From Haplomitrium mnioides (lineage: Eukaryota > Marchantiophyta > Haplomitriopsida > Calobryales): DNA of 51,798 nt. The notes beneath the pieces were generated by a model that saw only the letters and a program-made list of their open reading frames with translations, ran no database searches and was not told the origin of the DNA. The position numbers and the translations under genes were made by a program. The DNA is taken from NCBI GenBank assembly GCA_049999725.1, contig JBNGIS010018005.1, forward strand, positions 1 to 51,798, in the 5' to 3' direction. Positions 23,029 through 34,264 of this stretch are shown in pieces; position 1 is the stretch's first letter, and every line of letters starts with the position of its first letter.

Positions 23029-23047
23029 ATCCCCAACAACGGCGTCA
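23029..23047 (-). other. Primer binding site, tRNA-Asp type
   Basis: In minus-strand sense TGACGCCGTTGTTGGGGAT lies seven bases after the 5' LTR end GACA. It resembles the TGGCGCCGTTGCCGGGGA site attributed to tRNA-Asp in many plant Ty3/gypsy elements. This fixes the orientation of the element. Confidence 0.75.
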
Positions 23048-23054
23048 GAAATCG

Positions 23055-26000
23055 TGTCGTAGCATAGCAATGGCACTCCAACCCCCAAAAAGCACACCCA
23101 AGGATCAAACCACGCAAGATCTATATAGAAATCTACTCTTAATCCACTTTTATCGACTTTCCATATTCTTTAGAGAGTTTTGAAACTACACTCTATCAGT
23201 TCAGAGATGGACCGCTCTCCACTCTTAGCCTCACAACCTCTTTCCTCCACAAATCACACACAAAAATACTTCCAACCACTCACTAACACAGAACAACAAC
23301 CAAGAGTTACTCAAACTGTATGACTGACACTTCTAGGACAAGAAAGCTGATGTATAGGCTGAATTTAAACTTGAGCTGACTCAGAGAAATTCACAAGCAA
23401 CTAGTTACCCAACTTGCAAGGATATCTCAGACCGACACTCTAGTGCCTACCTTCATTACACCACCTGACTTCCCTCAAACTAGATACTCAGGCCACTCCA
23501 ACCCAATATACCCCAGAGCTTGATGATGAGAACTCAGCTATGGAACGACCCTCCTGATCTCACATCCACTCGTTGTTCCTACAACCACCTACTACTCTGT
23601 TTGCTTGTTGAAATGACCACATATTCCATAGGCACACACAATATTGAACACTCTTTGCTCTAATGCAACCCACCAACCAGTATCCACTGATTGATTGACC
23701 ACAGAAGGTTCGCTCCTTAAGAATTAACACATATAGAACATAACATAACTAAAAGCAGAATTGATTTTGTCACTAAAACTCCCACAGACCACAATCTAGA
23801 ACTCAGAACCCAGGCCCACCAGCAGGACACACTCAAGCAACTCCTGACATGCACTCCTCTAATGCTACTTGACAGACTTCTTCAATTGCAAACCTGCAAA
23901 ACATTCACTCACCAACTCTAACTTCTGAATTCATACTCCATCCTCAAACTGCTCCTCATGAATATGCAATTAACAACTTGAGCAAGAGACCTCACAGACA
24001 TGAACTCTTTGTATATTTCTTGAAGCACACATGTACAATAAGAACCCCAGATCAGGAACTCGACAAATGACTTGTACCCCTCTTCCTGTTCCACAAGAAA
24101 GTATAAACCAGCAACTCTCTCTTAATGCTACTGGGACTGATCTTCTGCACAAACTAAAGCTAAGGCAACACCAGGACCCCCCCCCCCCCTTGGCTGTCCC
24201 TCACGAAATACAGACTGGAAGAATTTTCTTCTCCTCTAATTGTTGGTCCACCTCCAAATGTGGGATCTGCCTTCACATGTGAGTCCACCTAAGTAGTCTG
24301 AGCCTCTAGAGCCTCCTGCTCAACGACTCCCAGCACTCCTCAGTCCACCTCCACCCTACGATGGCCTTCCCTCACGAGTACACCCACCTCACCAGAGATC
24401 TCACCAGAATTCTCTCCTCTGTCTCCTACTGCTCTTCCTGCACAAAACTATCGGTCCTTCCAACAACGAAATTACAACCCCTTTATCCCCCTTGCGCGAA
24501 TTATACCTTTTTGCTTTTCACCCACCTTGTGATTTGGATTATTGTTGGCTTGAGATGCTAGTCGGTGGAAATTTGGCGTAGATTCGAAAGGGACTGACGC
24601 AGACCGTAGAATGCAACTTTCGGCGCAAATTTGATGTGAATTCCAAGGGATCGAGTAAATTCTGCAAGGCAACAGAGCTCGGCGCACAATCTGAAGTGAA
24701 TTTCGCGGTTCCTGCTGAAATGGCTCATCGATCCTCGAAGCACCACGTTTCCGCAGATCCGCGTACACTCCGAAGAAGCCCACGGGCTCTCTCGTAGTGC
24801 CACGTTTCCACTGAGATCCAATATTCATGAGGAATCTCCTAGATTCCCGTTGATTCGCAGTTCACGCAGAGGTGCCATGATTCCGCAAAGCCTGAGATTC
24901 CTATAGAATCTATAAGATTCTTGTTGATGCTCGGAGTTCCATTGATGCCAAGATGCCCGCAGAATATGTTAGATTCCCGTATATTCCTGAGTCACGTGGA
25001 GGTGCCACGTTTCCGTCCGACGCCGCCCCGCAGAGGGGTAGCCGGACCGTTGCGCTGACCGTCTGTTGACCCGCTAACTTTCGTAGTTGCCACGTCATCC
25101 GCAAGGTTTGTTCTCTTCAAATAAGAACTGCCAAGGACCTCCGCTTTTGCCCCTAACTAGATCGGTGACGTATCCCCTTTTCGGCATCGCTTCCTCCTCC
25201 GTCGGATCTGCGCTAGATCACCTTTTTGACATTTCTAGTTCTCTTAGGGTCAGATCTAAGATTTGTCATCCTTTCGGTAGATCTCTTCTCATTTCTTCTT
25301 TTCAACCCTGTGATATATCGTCGTTTCCGCACTGCTTGCTTCTCCTTGGACAGGTGATAAATCTCTGTTTCAGCACCCTTTCTTTCTATATTGGAGCTGC
25401 GTTATATCCTCGTTTCGGCAATCCTTGTTAGCCCCCTTCAGAACCCTGCTAAGTGGACTCTCCACTTAGGAAGGTTAGTCGGAACCATTTTACTTGGGGT
25501 GTCCCACATCGGATCGCAGATCAAAACCCCCTTAAGTGGGCTCCGCCTTTGATTTATCGCCCTTCCGGCTCCATCTTCCCTTTCCTATCAGATCTTTGAT
25601 TTATCCCTCCTTCGATATTTGGTTTTCCTTTTAGGCTGGACTATCGATAAGTCACCTTTCCGACCTCTACATTTTTCCTCCGTCGAATTATTGATATATC
25701 TTCCTTTTGCCAATGTTCCTTGATATATGAACCTTGAGAGGCTTCTTCTTTTCACTAAGGGATCGAAAAGTTCTATGTAAGAACATTAAAGAAGGCTTGT
25801 TTATTTGACTTGTCGAAAAGTTTGTTGTAAGAACTAAGAGCTCCCCAGATTCCTTTTGAACTTTCTAAATATACCCGATTCGAACTTTCCCAATTACGTC
25901 CTTGTCGTCCAAATTTTCGATAAATCACCTTTCTGTCCGATTAATTAACCCGCTTCGAAATCCCTCTTAACCAGTCCTCCCCACATCGAAACTCCCTACG

Positions 26001-27276
26001 GAACCAATTAAACCGGGGATTCCACTTCGGATCCCCACACGGACCCTTAATGTAAACCCCTTACCTGGGGTTCCCCACATCGGAAGGCGACTTTCCGAAG
26101 CCTTCTTCACGGACCACATACTCTCGCTCGCTTCCAAATCTTACCTATCCCTTTACAACTTCAATTCCTTCCGATTCCTATTATTTGCAAAGCAGAATTC
26201 CATCGCCCACTTCCTTGTTGATCCGATTGATTTCCACTTTATTCCAAATGCTCTTCGTTCTTCTTTCACTTCGATTCCTTCGCAATATAATTCCTCCTTT
26301 TGCAGCTCATCACTTCGCAGCAAGAGCATTTCCGCACCAGGTACTCACGCAGATCTATCCGCAGCATCGCCTCAATTGTCCATAGATTAATTTCCCCAAG
26401 CACCTTCGTTCGTCATCAGAAAACTCTGTGCCACCGAACCTTCCTTTTAACCAATCCATTGAACATTCCTTCTCAAGAATTCGCTTCGCAGATTTTATTC
26501 CTTAAATTTTACGACATTCGATTCCTTCAAAAGCCTTCAACACTGATCAATCTTACCTTTCATTCGTAGAGCTTCCATTTCGTATCGGATCATTACAAAT
26601 CACTTCCTCCTTCGCACAACAACCGATCATCCTTCAGATTCGATTAATTCCCCTTACTCATAGCTGATCGATTTTGAGAATCTCTTCCTCATCTTCGGGT
26701 TCCTCATCTTGATCCAAACACTCGTGGCTCCCTCGAATGCTTCGTAACAGGTGGCCTTCCCCAATCACCTCCAGATATCCCATAAGTCTTCTGTCGTAAG
26801 TCAGAAACACTATATAAACACTTGACACTAATCTACATTCAAGAGGCAGCCCCACAGGGGTGTAAGGCTACCGCTTAACTTCCTGCCCCTGAACGGATCT
26901 AGTTCAGGGCACAACAGGGCAACTTGTCCTTCGGTACACTTCGACTGGCTCCTGGGCAAGATGTCCATCAACAAACAAAATAGATAGATAGATAGAGGCT
27001 AGCCTTGGCCCTCAACACCTAGATTAGTTTTACCACAAAAATATATCTTTTCTTTTTCTTCTTCTTCCTTGAAAAAGAAATCAACTTCCTCATCACCTAG
27101 CCTTCCCTGCTTTCCAATGATCTCCAAAATTTTCTCACAAGTACTTATTTACATATTTTTACACTTTACGCTCATTATACACAAAATTGAAGCTTAACTA
27201 CTTCCCTCTCACTCCACTGCTCAGAAGAGACCACCTTCAAGTAGTTTATGACCTTTTGTGAAGAACTATGCTCCCA
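23055..27276 (-). repeat. Right (5') LTR of the non-coding element
   Basis: Matches 18,280-22,521 over its full length with scattered substitutions and small indels (for example an expanded C-run at about 24,177-24,189, and a short deletion near 25,010). The divergence shows that insertion was not very recent. Confidence 0.85.
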
Positions 27277-27346
27277 CATGACTGTGGGGTTTCGTGAGTG
27301 ACGGCAGGGTTCTGTGAGGGTTTGCGGAAACGTGGCAGCTTGCGGG
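27277..27346 (+). repeat. 5' LTR of the host retrotransposon, last segment
   Basis: The sequence resumes with gtggggtttcgtgagtgacgg and tttgcggaaacgtggcagct, matching about 31,370-31,470 of the 3' LTR. At about 27,346 the match stops abruptly and pol coding sequence begins. The remaining ~1.9 kb of LTR and the 5' internal region are missing. Confidence 0.75.
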
Positions 27347-28878
27347 GGATAGTCTACTCCCTGAATAAATTCTAGCACTACCTGCTGCATTACAAGGTGG
27401 TGTTTCACACTGATCATGATGCTCTAAAATACATGGTCAACAAGCCAGATGTTGCCGCTCCAGGAGTTCGACTTTGAGGTGCGAATTAAGCCAAGGAAGA
27501 AACACCATAATGTAGACTTCTTCTCGAGGATTGAGGGGCAGCCGAGTGTAGAGGTAGTAGGGGACACCTTCCCTGACAAAGACCTATTCCATGTCAGGGA
27601 GGGGAGACCCACAGAATATGGGGACATCATTGAGTTCCTCTTGACGGCGAGGATTCTCCCAAGGTGCACCTCAGAACAAGCAGCAGTGTTTCTCAAAAGG
27701 ATGCGGCCCTTTCTCATGATCAAGGGAATGTTGCATAGGCAGGGCATGGACGGGCAGATACGCAGGTGTCTAGAGAAAGACCAATCCACGGTGGTGATGC
27801 GGGCAATGTACGAGAAAGAGGCCGGTGGTCATTTTGCAGCAAAAACCACCATCCGGAAGATTGTAGATGCTAAGTATTGGTGGCCCACCCTGCATAAGGA
27901 TGTCCACTTCTTTGTGAAGAGGTGTGACGCCTGTCAGCGGACCGAGAAACCAGCAGCAGCGTGCCACCATCCCTTAGTGCCGATCATTCCCCTGGCCCCA
28001 TTTGAGAAGTGGGAATTGACTTCATCGGGCCCATCCCTCCGTCCACGAGGCGCGGGAATAGGTACATTCTGCTTTCAACTGACTACGCCACCTAGTGGGT
28101 GGAGGCTAGGGCAACCAAGAAAGATGACGCGCCGACAGTGGCTCGTTTCCTCTACAAGTAGATCTTCACCCGATTTCGGGCGCCGTTGGAGTTGGTGAGT
28201 GACCAAGGCACACATTTTGTTAATCAGGTAATTGGTGAGCTCATAGGGAAGTATCTCGTTAAGCACCGGAAAACCACAACCTACCACCCTAAGGCTAATG
28301 AGGCTAATGGGTTAACAGAGAGGGCCAACGAAATTATGGGCAAGATTTTGAACAAAACAGTGGCAGCCAATAAGGTGGATTGGGATCTGAAGCTGCTAAC
28401 TGCCACCCATGCCTATAACCTGGCCTACAAGACCACCATGGGCCATTGCCCTTACTTCCTGGTCTTTGGGCAGCACTCGCTGGTCCCGGTGGAGTTTGAA
28501 GTCACAACACCTCGAGTGACAGTGGAAGAGAGAATGACGGAGGGCCCAAGCCGAATGGAAAGGGTGCACCAGCTGGAGGCCTTAGAAGAGATCCGAGCAG
28601 AGGCGCACGAGAGGCTGAAACATCAACAACAACTGACCAAAAAGCAACATGACAAGAAGCTGAGGTCAGTCGACTTCAAAGGAGGGGATCTAGTGTTGCT
28701 CTACGACAACAGGTTTTTGCACTTCTCCAGGAAACTGCATACCCGATGGATAGGGCCCTACCTGGTGAAGGTGCTTCACGACAATGGGTCAATGGAGTTG
28801 AGCACAGTGACAGGGGCTTACTTGCCCAATCGGGTCCATTACGACCGGCTCAAGCGGTATTACCACCAAGAGGATTAA
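27347..28878 (+). pseudogene. Ty3/gypsy pol fragment: end of RNase H plus integrase
   Basis: Codons at 27,348-27,450 give YSLNKF, a stop, then HYLLHYKVVFHTDHDALKY, the end of an RT/RNase H domain. A small deletion shifts the frame into LQEFDFEVRIKPRKKHHN. The integrase zinc-binding region has GGHFA and CDACQ (about 27,800-27,935); the usual first histidine appears to be lost. The catalytic core follows: a DFIGP block near 28,015, SDQGTHF near 28,200 and GLTERAN near 28,310, which supply the D, D and E residues. A frameshift near 28,010 and two in-frame TAG codons (near 28,093 and 28,168) break the core. The C-terminal integrase region (RWIGPYLVKVL, LPNRVHYDRLK) ends at a TAA at 28,878. Integrase would insert element DNA into chromosomes; this copy is inactive. 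Confidence 0.85.
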
Positions 28879-29153
28879 TGTGGAGGGTACCGCCATGTAC
28901 AACAGGCGTGGGAGTTTTTGTACATATGTACGTTTAGCGTTGGCTTGTGTGGGTGTACCACTGTTTGTCAGAGGTTGCGTGGTCGGTTATGTTTGTTCGT
29001 GTCAGTGTGTTGTGCAAGTGGTGTGTGGGTGGTGGCCAAGTGGACTAATGGCACCCAACCAGAGAGGTCAGAGCGGTAGCCACAGAGGAGCCCAAGGAAG
29101 TTAGGAGGAAGAAGGATGTTTGTGGGGTTGTTGCACAATTAAAAGGGGAGTTA
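28879..29153 (+). other. Region between pol stop and 3' LTR, with polypurine tract
   Basis: About 275 bp of G/T-rich sequence with no gene of its own. It ends in the purine run aaaaggggag (29,141-29,150) four bases before the 3' LTR start. This is the expected position of the polypurine tract that primes plus-strand DNA synthesis. Confidence 0.7.
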
Positions 29154-30389
29154 TGTCAATCGGGTGTGTATGAGTTTTTTTTTCATTTTTTGTGAATTCT
29201 GAGCTTCTAGCCTGGTTTATTCTTTCAGTTTGTGTTAGCATGTTGTGTTTTATTATATTTTATTGTTTTATTGTTGTTATTTCATCCTGCACCTTTCTTC
29301 TCTCCCTCCTCTCCCTTCTCTTCCTTTCCTTTTTGCTTTCCTAGTGAATGTCATGGATCATGCAATGCAAGGAGGAGCCTTGTGAAATCCAAAGGAGTCA
29401 AGTAAGAAGGCTAGCAGGATGAGCAAAGGGACTCGCAACAGATCGTGACAGAGGCAAGGCTGACTAGGGTGATCAAGAGGAAATCAAAGAGAGGTGAGAG
29501 GAGAGATCAGAAGAATGGAGCAGTAGAAGAATTCGAGGAGAGGAGGGCAGAAATTGAAGGGGATGAATTGTGGAGAAATTCATTGAGGAGGGAGCTAGCA
29601 ACATCGAAGAGGAATCATGTAAGTAGGAATTCACGAGAAGAATTACGGGGGATGAAGGCGAGGGGAAGGACAGTCAGGATATGTGCAGAGGACCCTTACG
29701 CGAGCGGATCTGAAGTCGCAGCAATGTGGAGAGTTGCCCCGCAACAACGAGCGACTTACAAGGGAGTATGTTGCGGGTGAAGCTAGGATAGAGAGAGGGC
29801 AGCTGTGCAAATTATGAGGATGAGGCCCCGCGGTGGGCCGCCCAGCCAAGAAGAGAAGGAAGCTCTTCGTAATCAAAAGTCGATTGTGAAAATCAACAAG
29901 AGGAGGAGGATCTATGTGAGGAATCAAACCGAAGGAAGAAAGGCCCGAGGAACCCAAAAGACGGATCGGAAGTGGAGAAGCCCTAGTTAAAAGGGATCCG
30001 TTTCGAGGCGTTGGACGGGTCGAAACGGGGATAAGTGAAGCGGTGACTGTTGAAAAGGTGACTTGTCACCATTCTGCGCCATGGGGGATTGCTGGAAAGG
30101 ACAACTTTGAGGCTAAGCGGGAAGGGCGAAGCAGCAACTCATCACGATTTCAGAGCTTGCGGGAGTCCGTGGGGCGCTGCGGAAACATGGCGTCCCCAGC
30201 GTACTCACGGGATTCGAGGACACGTGGCAGTTCTAGGGAGTCCGCGGACCCTCAATGGGAAAGTGGCGGGCCCCACAGATCTTAGCGGGGTTTAGCCTCC
30301 CTAAGTGGGGAGCCTAGTTAAGTGGGTTCCAATCTGTCTATCGACGTGGGGAGCCCACTTAACAAAGATCCATTGCGAGGCCCAACCGG

Positions 30390-30740
30390 AGAGCAAGGAA
30401 AGAGAGGCGAGAAGGTGATCTATCGATGATCTGACTAGAAGAACCAAGGAATGCGAAAGGACGACCTATTGACGATCTGGCAAGAAGCAAGGAAAGAGCG
30501 CGAAAGGACGACCTAGTGACAATTTGGCAACAAGCAAGGAAAGAGCGGCGAAAGGGCCATCTATCAACGATCCGACCAGAAGAACCAAGAAATGCAAAAG
30601 GGCGACTTATCGACGATTTGGCAAGAGGCAAGGAAAGAGCGGCGAAAGGACGACCTAGCAACGATCTGGCAACATGCAAGGAAAAAGCGGCGAAAGGGCG
30701 ATCTATCGATGATCCGACCAGAGCAAAAGCAAGGAGCGCA
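30390..30740 (+). repeat. Tandem repeats in the 3' LTR (caaggaaagagcggcgaaag type)
   Basis: Imperfect units of about 50-60 bp contain gcaaggaaagagcggcgaaa followed by ggacgacctatcgacgatc-like text, in a higher-order alternation with gaccagaagaaccaagaaatg. The 5' LTR has a shorter version (about 6,170-6,380), so the repeat number changed after insertion or between template and copy. Confidence 0.75.
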
Positions 30741-31234
30741 CAACCGAAGGGGTGATCTATCGCAAATCCGGAGATGACAATGGCGAAAGTTTGAAGGAGT
30801 ACACGACGTCGCTGAAAGTTTGACGGGCATTGAAGTGGAGTCCTTTATAGTTCCTATATCGAGCATTTTTACAAAGGGGGCTCCGGCGCAAATAGTTCTT
30901 ATCGCAAACTTTTCGACAAGACGGGCTCTGAAACGGCAACAATGGTACTGTTCTTACTCGGCGAGGGAAGGTTTTGCAGATGACGTGGCATCCGTGGAAG
31001 AGAGGAGTCAGCGGGTCAACCACGGAATCCAGTCAAATCGACGGTCCGCCTACTCCTTCGCGGGGCGGCGTCAGACGTCGTGGTGGCATTCAAAAGTGGT
31101 CCGAGGGGTCCTCCCGGTCAGCGCCGAGTCAACCACGGGATCCAGTCAATGCGACAGTTAGACTACCCCTTTGCGGAGCGGCGTCGGACGGTGCGACTCG
31201 GAAGGAGGTCAACTAGGACACATGGCGGCTTGCG

Positions 31235-31410
31235 AGGTTCCGTGAGCGACTGTAGGGTTTCTTGAACAATTGCGGGGTTTTGTGAACAATTGCGGGGTTC
31301 CGTGAGCGACGGCGGAGTTCCATGAGCGATGACGGGGTTCCGTGAACGATTGCGGGGTTCCGTAAATGACAGTGGGGTTCCGTGAGCGACGACGGGGTTC
31401 CGTGAGCGTT
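31235..31410 (+). repeat. Minisatellite in the 3' LTR (ggggttccgtgagcgac units)
   Basis: About seven units of roughly 23-24 bp built on gcggggttccgtgagcgac. The same units occur at 6,895-6,928, 18,187-18,279 and 27,285-27,320, which identifies those pieces as parts of the 5' LTR. Confidence 0.8.
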
Positions 31411-33298
31411 TGCGGAAACGTGGTAGCTTGTGGGAATCCGTGAACGTTTGCAGAAACGTGGTAGCTTGCGGGGGTCCGCGGGCAACATCGGGGGTATGGC
31501 AGCGGGAAACAGCTGAGGAAAATTGCGAATCAGCCTGCGAGATGCGTCGAGTGGCCAATCTGCATCATTAATCTACAAATCCAATCCCCCCCAAGCAAAT
31601 TGCTTCAAATTTCTCTGTGGAAAGGCCTCTCCGACCACTAACTTCAAATCTGCGCTCAAACTGCTACTTCAGAGAAATCGAATCCGGGGCTGCTACGGGG
31701 TTTGCTAATGCGTCCAGCGGCAAGGCAATTCCAAGTCAAAAATCTGCAAATGAGAGCATTATGGATCAAGAGCAGGGTTCAGCCAAGCCTTCTCCGAAAT
31801 TCTTCTCCTCGATCCTGAAGGCTTCAGAGATGACCGTTAAACCCGGGCTGGCCGCCAGGTATCACCTTGTCAAGAAGCGGTTGTTAACAAGAAAAACGGC
31901 CAAGTCCAGCAAAGGGAAGAGGGTCAATCTTCATCAAGAATCGATGGGGGGACACGCGCCTGCAAGGGGGGGTATAGATGGGATCGCTGCGAGGTTCTAA
32001 GAGTTGTTGTTTATGCAAAATTGAGTTGTGAGAGCAAACTCGAGGAGGAAAAAGCAGCGAGGGAGATAGGAGAGCATTCCAACCAAGATTCACGTGAGGC
32101 GAGTGGACTTGTGCAAGGGGACCAACATGGGTAGAGGTGGACTAGAGGGGCGCTAAGAATCGCTGAGCGTGGAGCTCTAGAGTCTCAAGCGATCCAGGTG
32201 GACTCATCGTTGCAAGTGGACCATCATTTGGAGGTGGATCGCCACTTGAATTTGAAGGGAGTTCTTTCGATCTTGAATTCGTGAGAGGCTGCTAAGGAGG
32301 GATCTTGGGGTTGTCTTAGCATCGTCTGTGGAGGAGCATCAATCCTAGGGGCGTTTGGGGGGGTTTTTGGTTGGAATTCTCAAGTGGAGTCAAGAGAAGA
32401 GTGGCTGTGTTAGTGCCCACGCAATGTAGAGAAGATCCATTCGAAGCTCAAGGGGGAGTGGGTGGCCAGTAGTCAAGGGGACTGGCTTCTAGAGGTGGAA
32501 GTTAAAGAAATCCTCTTCCAAGCATGAGGAAGTAAATTCAGGGCTTCTCGCGAGGGAAGTTGAAAAACTATCTGGATGAGAGTGCATGGGTGAAGAGTAA
32601 GAGGAAGACTGGAGTTGCTAACGAGAGTTGAAGGGAGGTTTGGAGAAAAGATTGGTTCTTGAGAGGTAGGCAGGCCTGTAAAGTTGGTAAGACAAGGGGC
32701 TGTATAGGTGTCTTTATGTTTATGTGTGTTGTTAGATGTGTGTTCTGTTTGTAGTTCTGTGAATTTCGTAGTGTTTAGAGTGTCTGTATACCAATTGTCT
32801 GATCTTAGGACCACCTTGAGAAGGGGAAGTCAGAACTAATAGCATTGTATTGTGGCATTTGGATGCTGGGACTTGTTTTCCCTTTTGTATACAAGGTGTT
32901 TGGGCCCAGTTTTGGACCCCTGAATTATATCACAATGTGACTCAGCAGCATTACAACCTACCTGTGTGTGCCTTGGGGAAATGAATGTGAATGAGCAAGA
33001 TGGTTGCTGAAGCAATTGTTGGCTAGTGGCCAAGACTGTGAAGCAAGAAAGAACTACTCAAGGCTCCCAAGAGAGGACTCACCAAGAGGCCATCGCAGCC
33101 AAGAATCAGATGCCATGTTCTATCTGCCTCTGCTTTCCAAGTGGCACCTTTTGAGGGTAAGGCCTTAAGGAGGGGTGTGACTAGCATCTGTGGGCATTGG
33201 AAGAAGGTGTGTATGTGCTTGGGTGTTGTTAGGCGGTGTTGCAGCCACTCCAAAGTCGGTAAGTAGGAGTTGGGGTCCATTTGGTGCAAAGCCCCTCC

Positions 33299-33305
33299 TA
33301 TAAAA
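33299..33305 (+). promoter_or_regulatory. TATA-like box in the 3' LTR
   Basis: tataaaa preceded by gcccctcc lies about 80 bases before the LTR end, which would leave a short R-U5 segment. The promoter role is inferred from sequence and position. Confidence 0.4.
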
Positions 33306-33384
33306 GGTCTTGAAATACTATTCAACCCTTAAGTGGGGGTAACTCGATTGGAAAAGAGTTAAGACTCCGACCACATGGCTGACA

Positions 33385-33389
33385 ATTCT
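33385..33389. repeat. Right target-site duplication (attct)
   Basis: Copy of 4,883-4,887, immediately after the 3' LTR terminus GACA at 33,384. The sequence then continues cactccatattttggta, matching gctccatattttgtaat in unit 2. Confidence 0.85.
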
Positions 33390-34264
33390 TCACTCCATAT
33401 TTTGGTATCAAAAGCTGCCTTGTTGCAGCATTGTGATTACCTCATGCAATTTTGTAGCGATACTTGTCAAGGTTCCTAATATCAAACTCTGGCTTGTCTT
33501 TCAACCTACACCTCAGGTCAACAACTACAATAAAAAACTATGCGCATATTTATTTGTGAGCATTCTCTACGCCAGAAGCTCAACAAAATCTTCATTTAGC
33601 TTTCTAATCTAGAAAGACCCGCAGTTGTTCATTCCAAGTTTCGACATATTCAAGTTCTCCAGCATAATGGTAATTGTTTCTTCACAAACCATGGATTGCA
33701 AACTCTCTGATTTTGTTTTTATCTTCCTCAACACTGTCTAAGGGTCTACTTGCTTTTGTTTGTGGAAAGTTTGCAACCTCTTGTGCCCTTTTTGCTCTTG
33801 ATGTTGGAGCCTGAACTGGCTACGGATCTGTTTCTTGCTCCGAGCTACTTGGTGCTGAAGACGAAGGGGCAACAGAAGACGACCTTGCTAGAGATTTGGA
33901 GGGGGTTGGCTCCTCCTCAATAACTGGAGCCAAAACATGTTTTTTCTTCTGAATCACGTGTTTCTTCTTTTTGAGAGCCTCAACTAGCTTCACCTTCTTT
34001 TCTTTTCTTTTTGGGTAGAAGGGTCTGCCGTGTGGATTGAAAATGTTGCCGCACTCGGATGCGGCACTAGTTGTTGAGTATTAACGCCCTGCTTGGGCTT
34101 CAAAATTTTGATATGAATGGCCAACTTTATGGAATTGTGTTCGACATGTTTTGCGTCTTTGTAGGAATCCACAAAATCTGCCAGAAATTGAGCAAATTGA
34201 AAAAAAAAACAAAAAATGATTAAGCACAAGTATAAGTACTCAGGGAAAGAAAGAAGACAATGCA

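Larger units (their letters stand above)
22522..23054 (-). other. Internal region of the non-coding element
   Basis: Only about 533 bp, with no open frame of note. It holds the polypurine tract at its left end, the primer binding site at its right end, and an (AAT)n microsatellite at about 22,879-22,902. All proteins needed for mobility would have to come from another element. Confidence 0.8.
18280..27276 (-). mobile_element. Non-coding LTR retrotransposon with two ~4.2-kb LTRs and a ~530-bp internal region
   Basis: The two LTRs (18,280-22,521 and 23,055-27,276) match almost throughout. Between them are a primer binding site and a polypurine tract on the minus strand but no gag or pol. It is inserted in the 5' LTR of the host element. 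Candidate target duplication is imperfect (cgact at 18,275-18,279; tgact at 27,279-27,283 if the LTR ends CACA). The layout is that of a large non-autonomous element, although such elements usually have shorter LTRs and a longer interior. Confidence 0.85.
4888..33384 (+). mobile_element. Ty3/gypsy LTR retrotransposon with ~4.2-kb LTRs, host to two nested elements
   Basis: The element begins TGTCGG and ends TGACA and is flanked by attct duplications. Its 3' LTR (29,154-33,384) is matched by the 5' LTR, which is scattered over 4,888-6,928, 18,187-18,279 and 27,277-27,346. Nested elements at 6,929-18,186 and 18,280-27,276 sit inside the 5' LTR. Only the RNase H/integrase end of pol survives. Without the nested elements the copy is about 8.2 kb, so gag, protease, most of RT, the primer site and the rest of the 5' LTR have been deleted. 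Confidence 0.85.
29154..33384 (+). repeat. 3' LTR of the host retrotransposon (~4.2 kb)
   Basis: The LTR starts TGTCAATCGGG and ends GGCTGACA next to the target duplication. It is unusually long. It contains two tandem-repeat blocks (30,390-30,740 and 31,235-31,410) and a TATA-like box near its end. A frame at 31,617-32,000 (127 codons, basic, no recognised domain) lies in the LTR and has no surviving counterpart in the deleted 5' LTR, so I do not call it a gene. Confidence 0.85.

Noticed and set aside
31617-32000. 127-codon plus-strand frame in the 3' LTR
   Set aside because: It lies in LTR sequence, has no recognised domain, and the matching part of the 5' LTR is deleted, so conservation cannot be judged.
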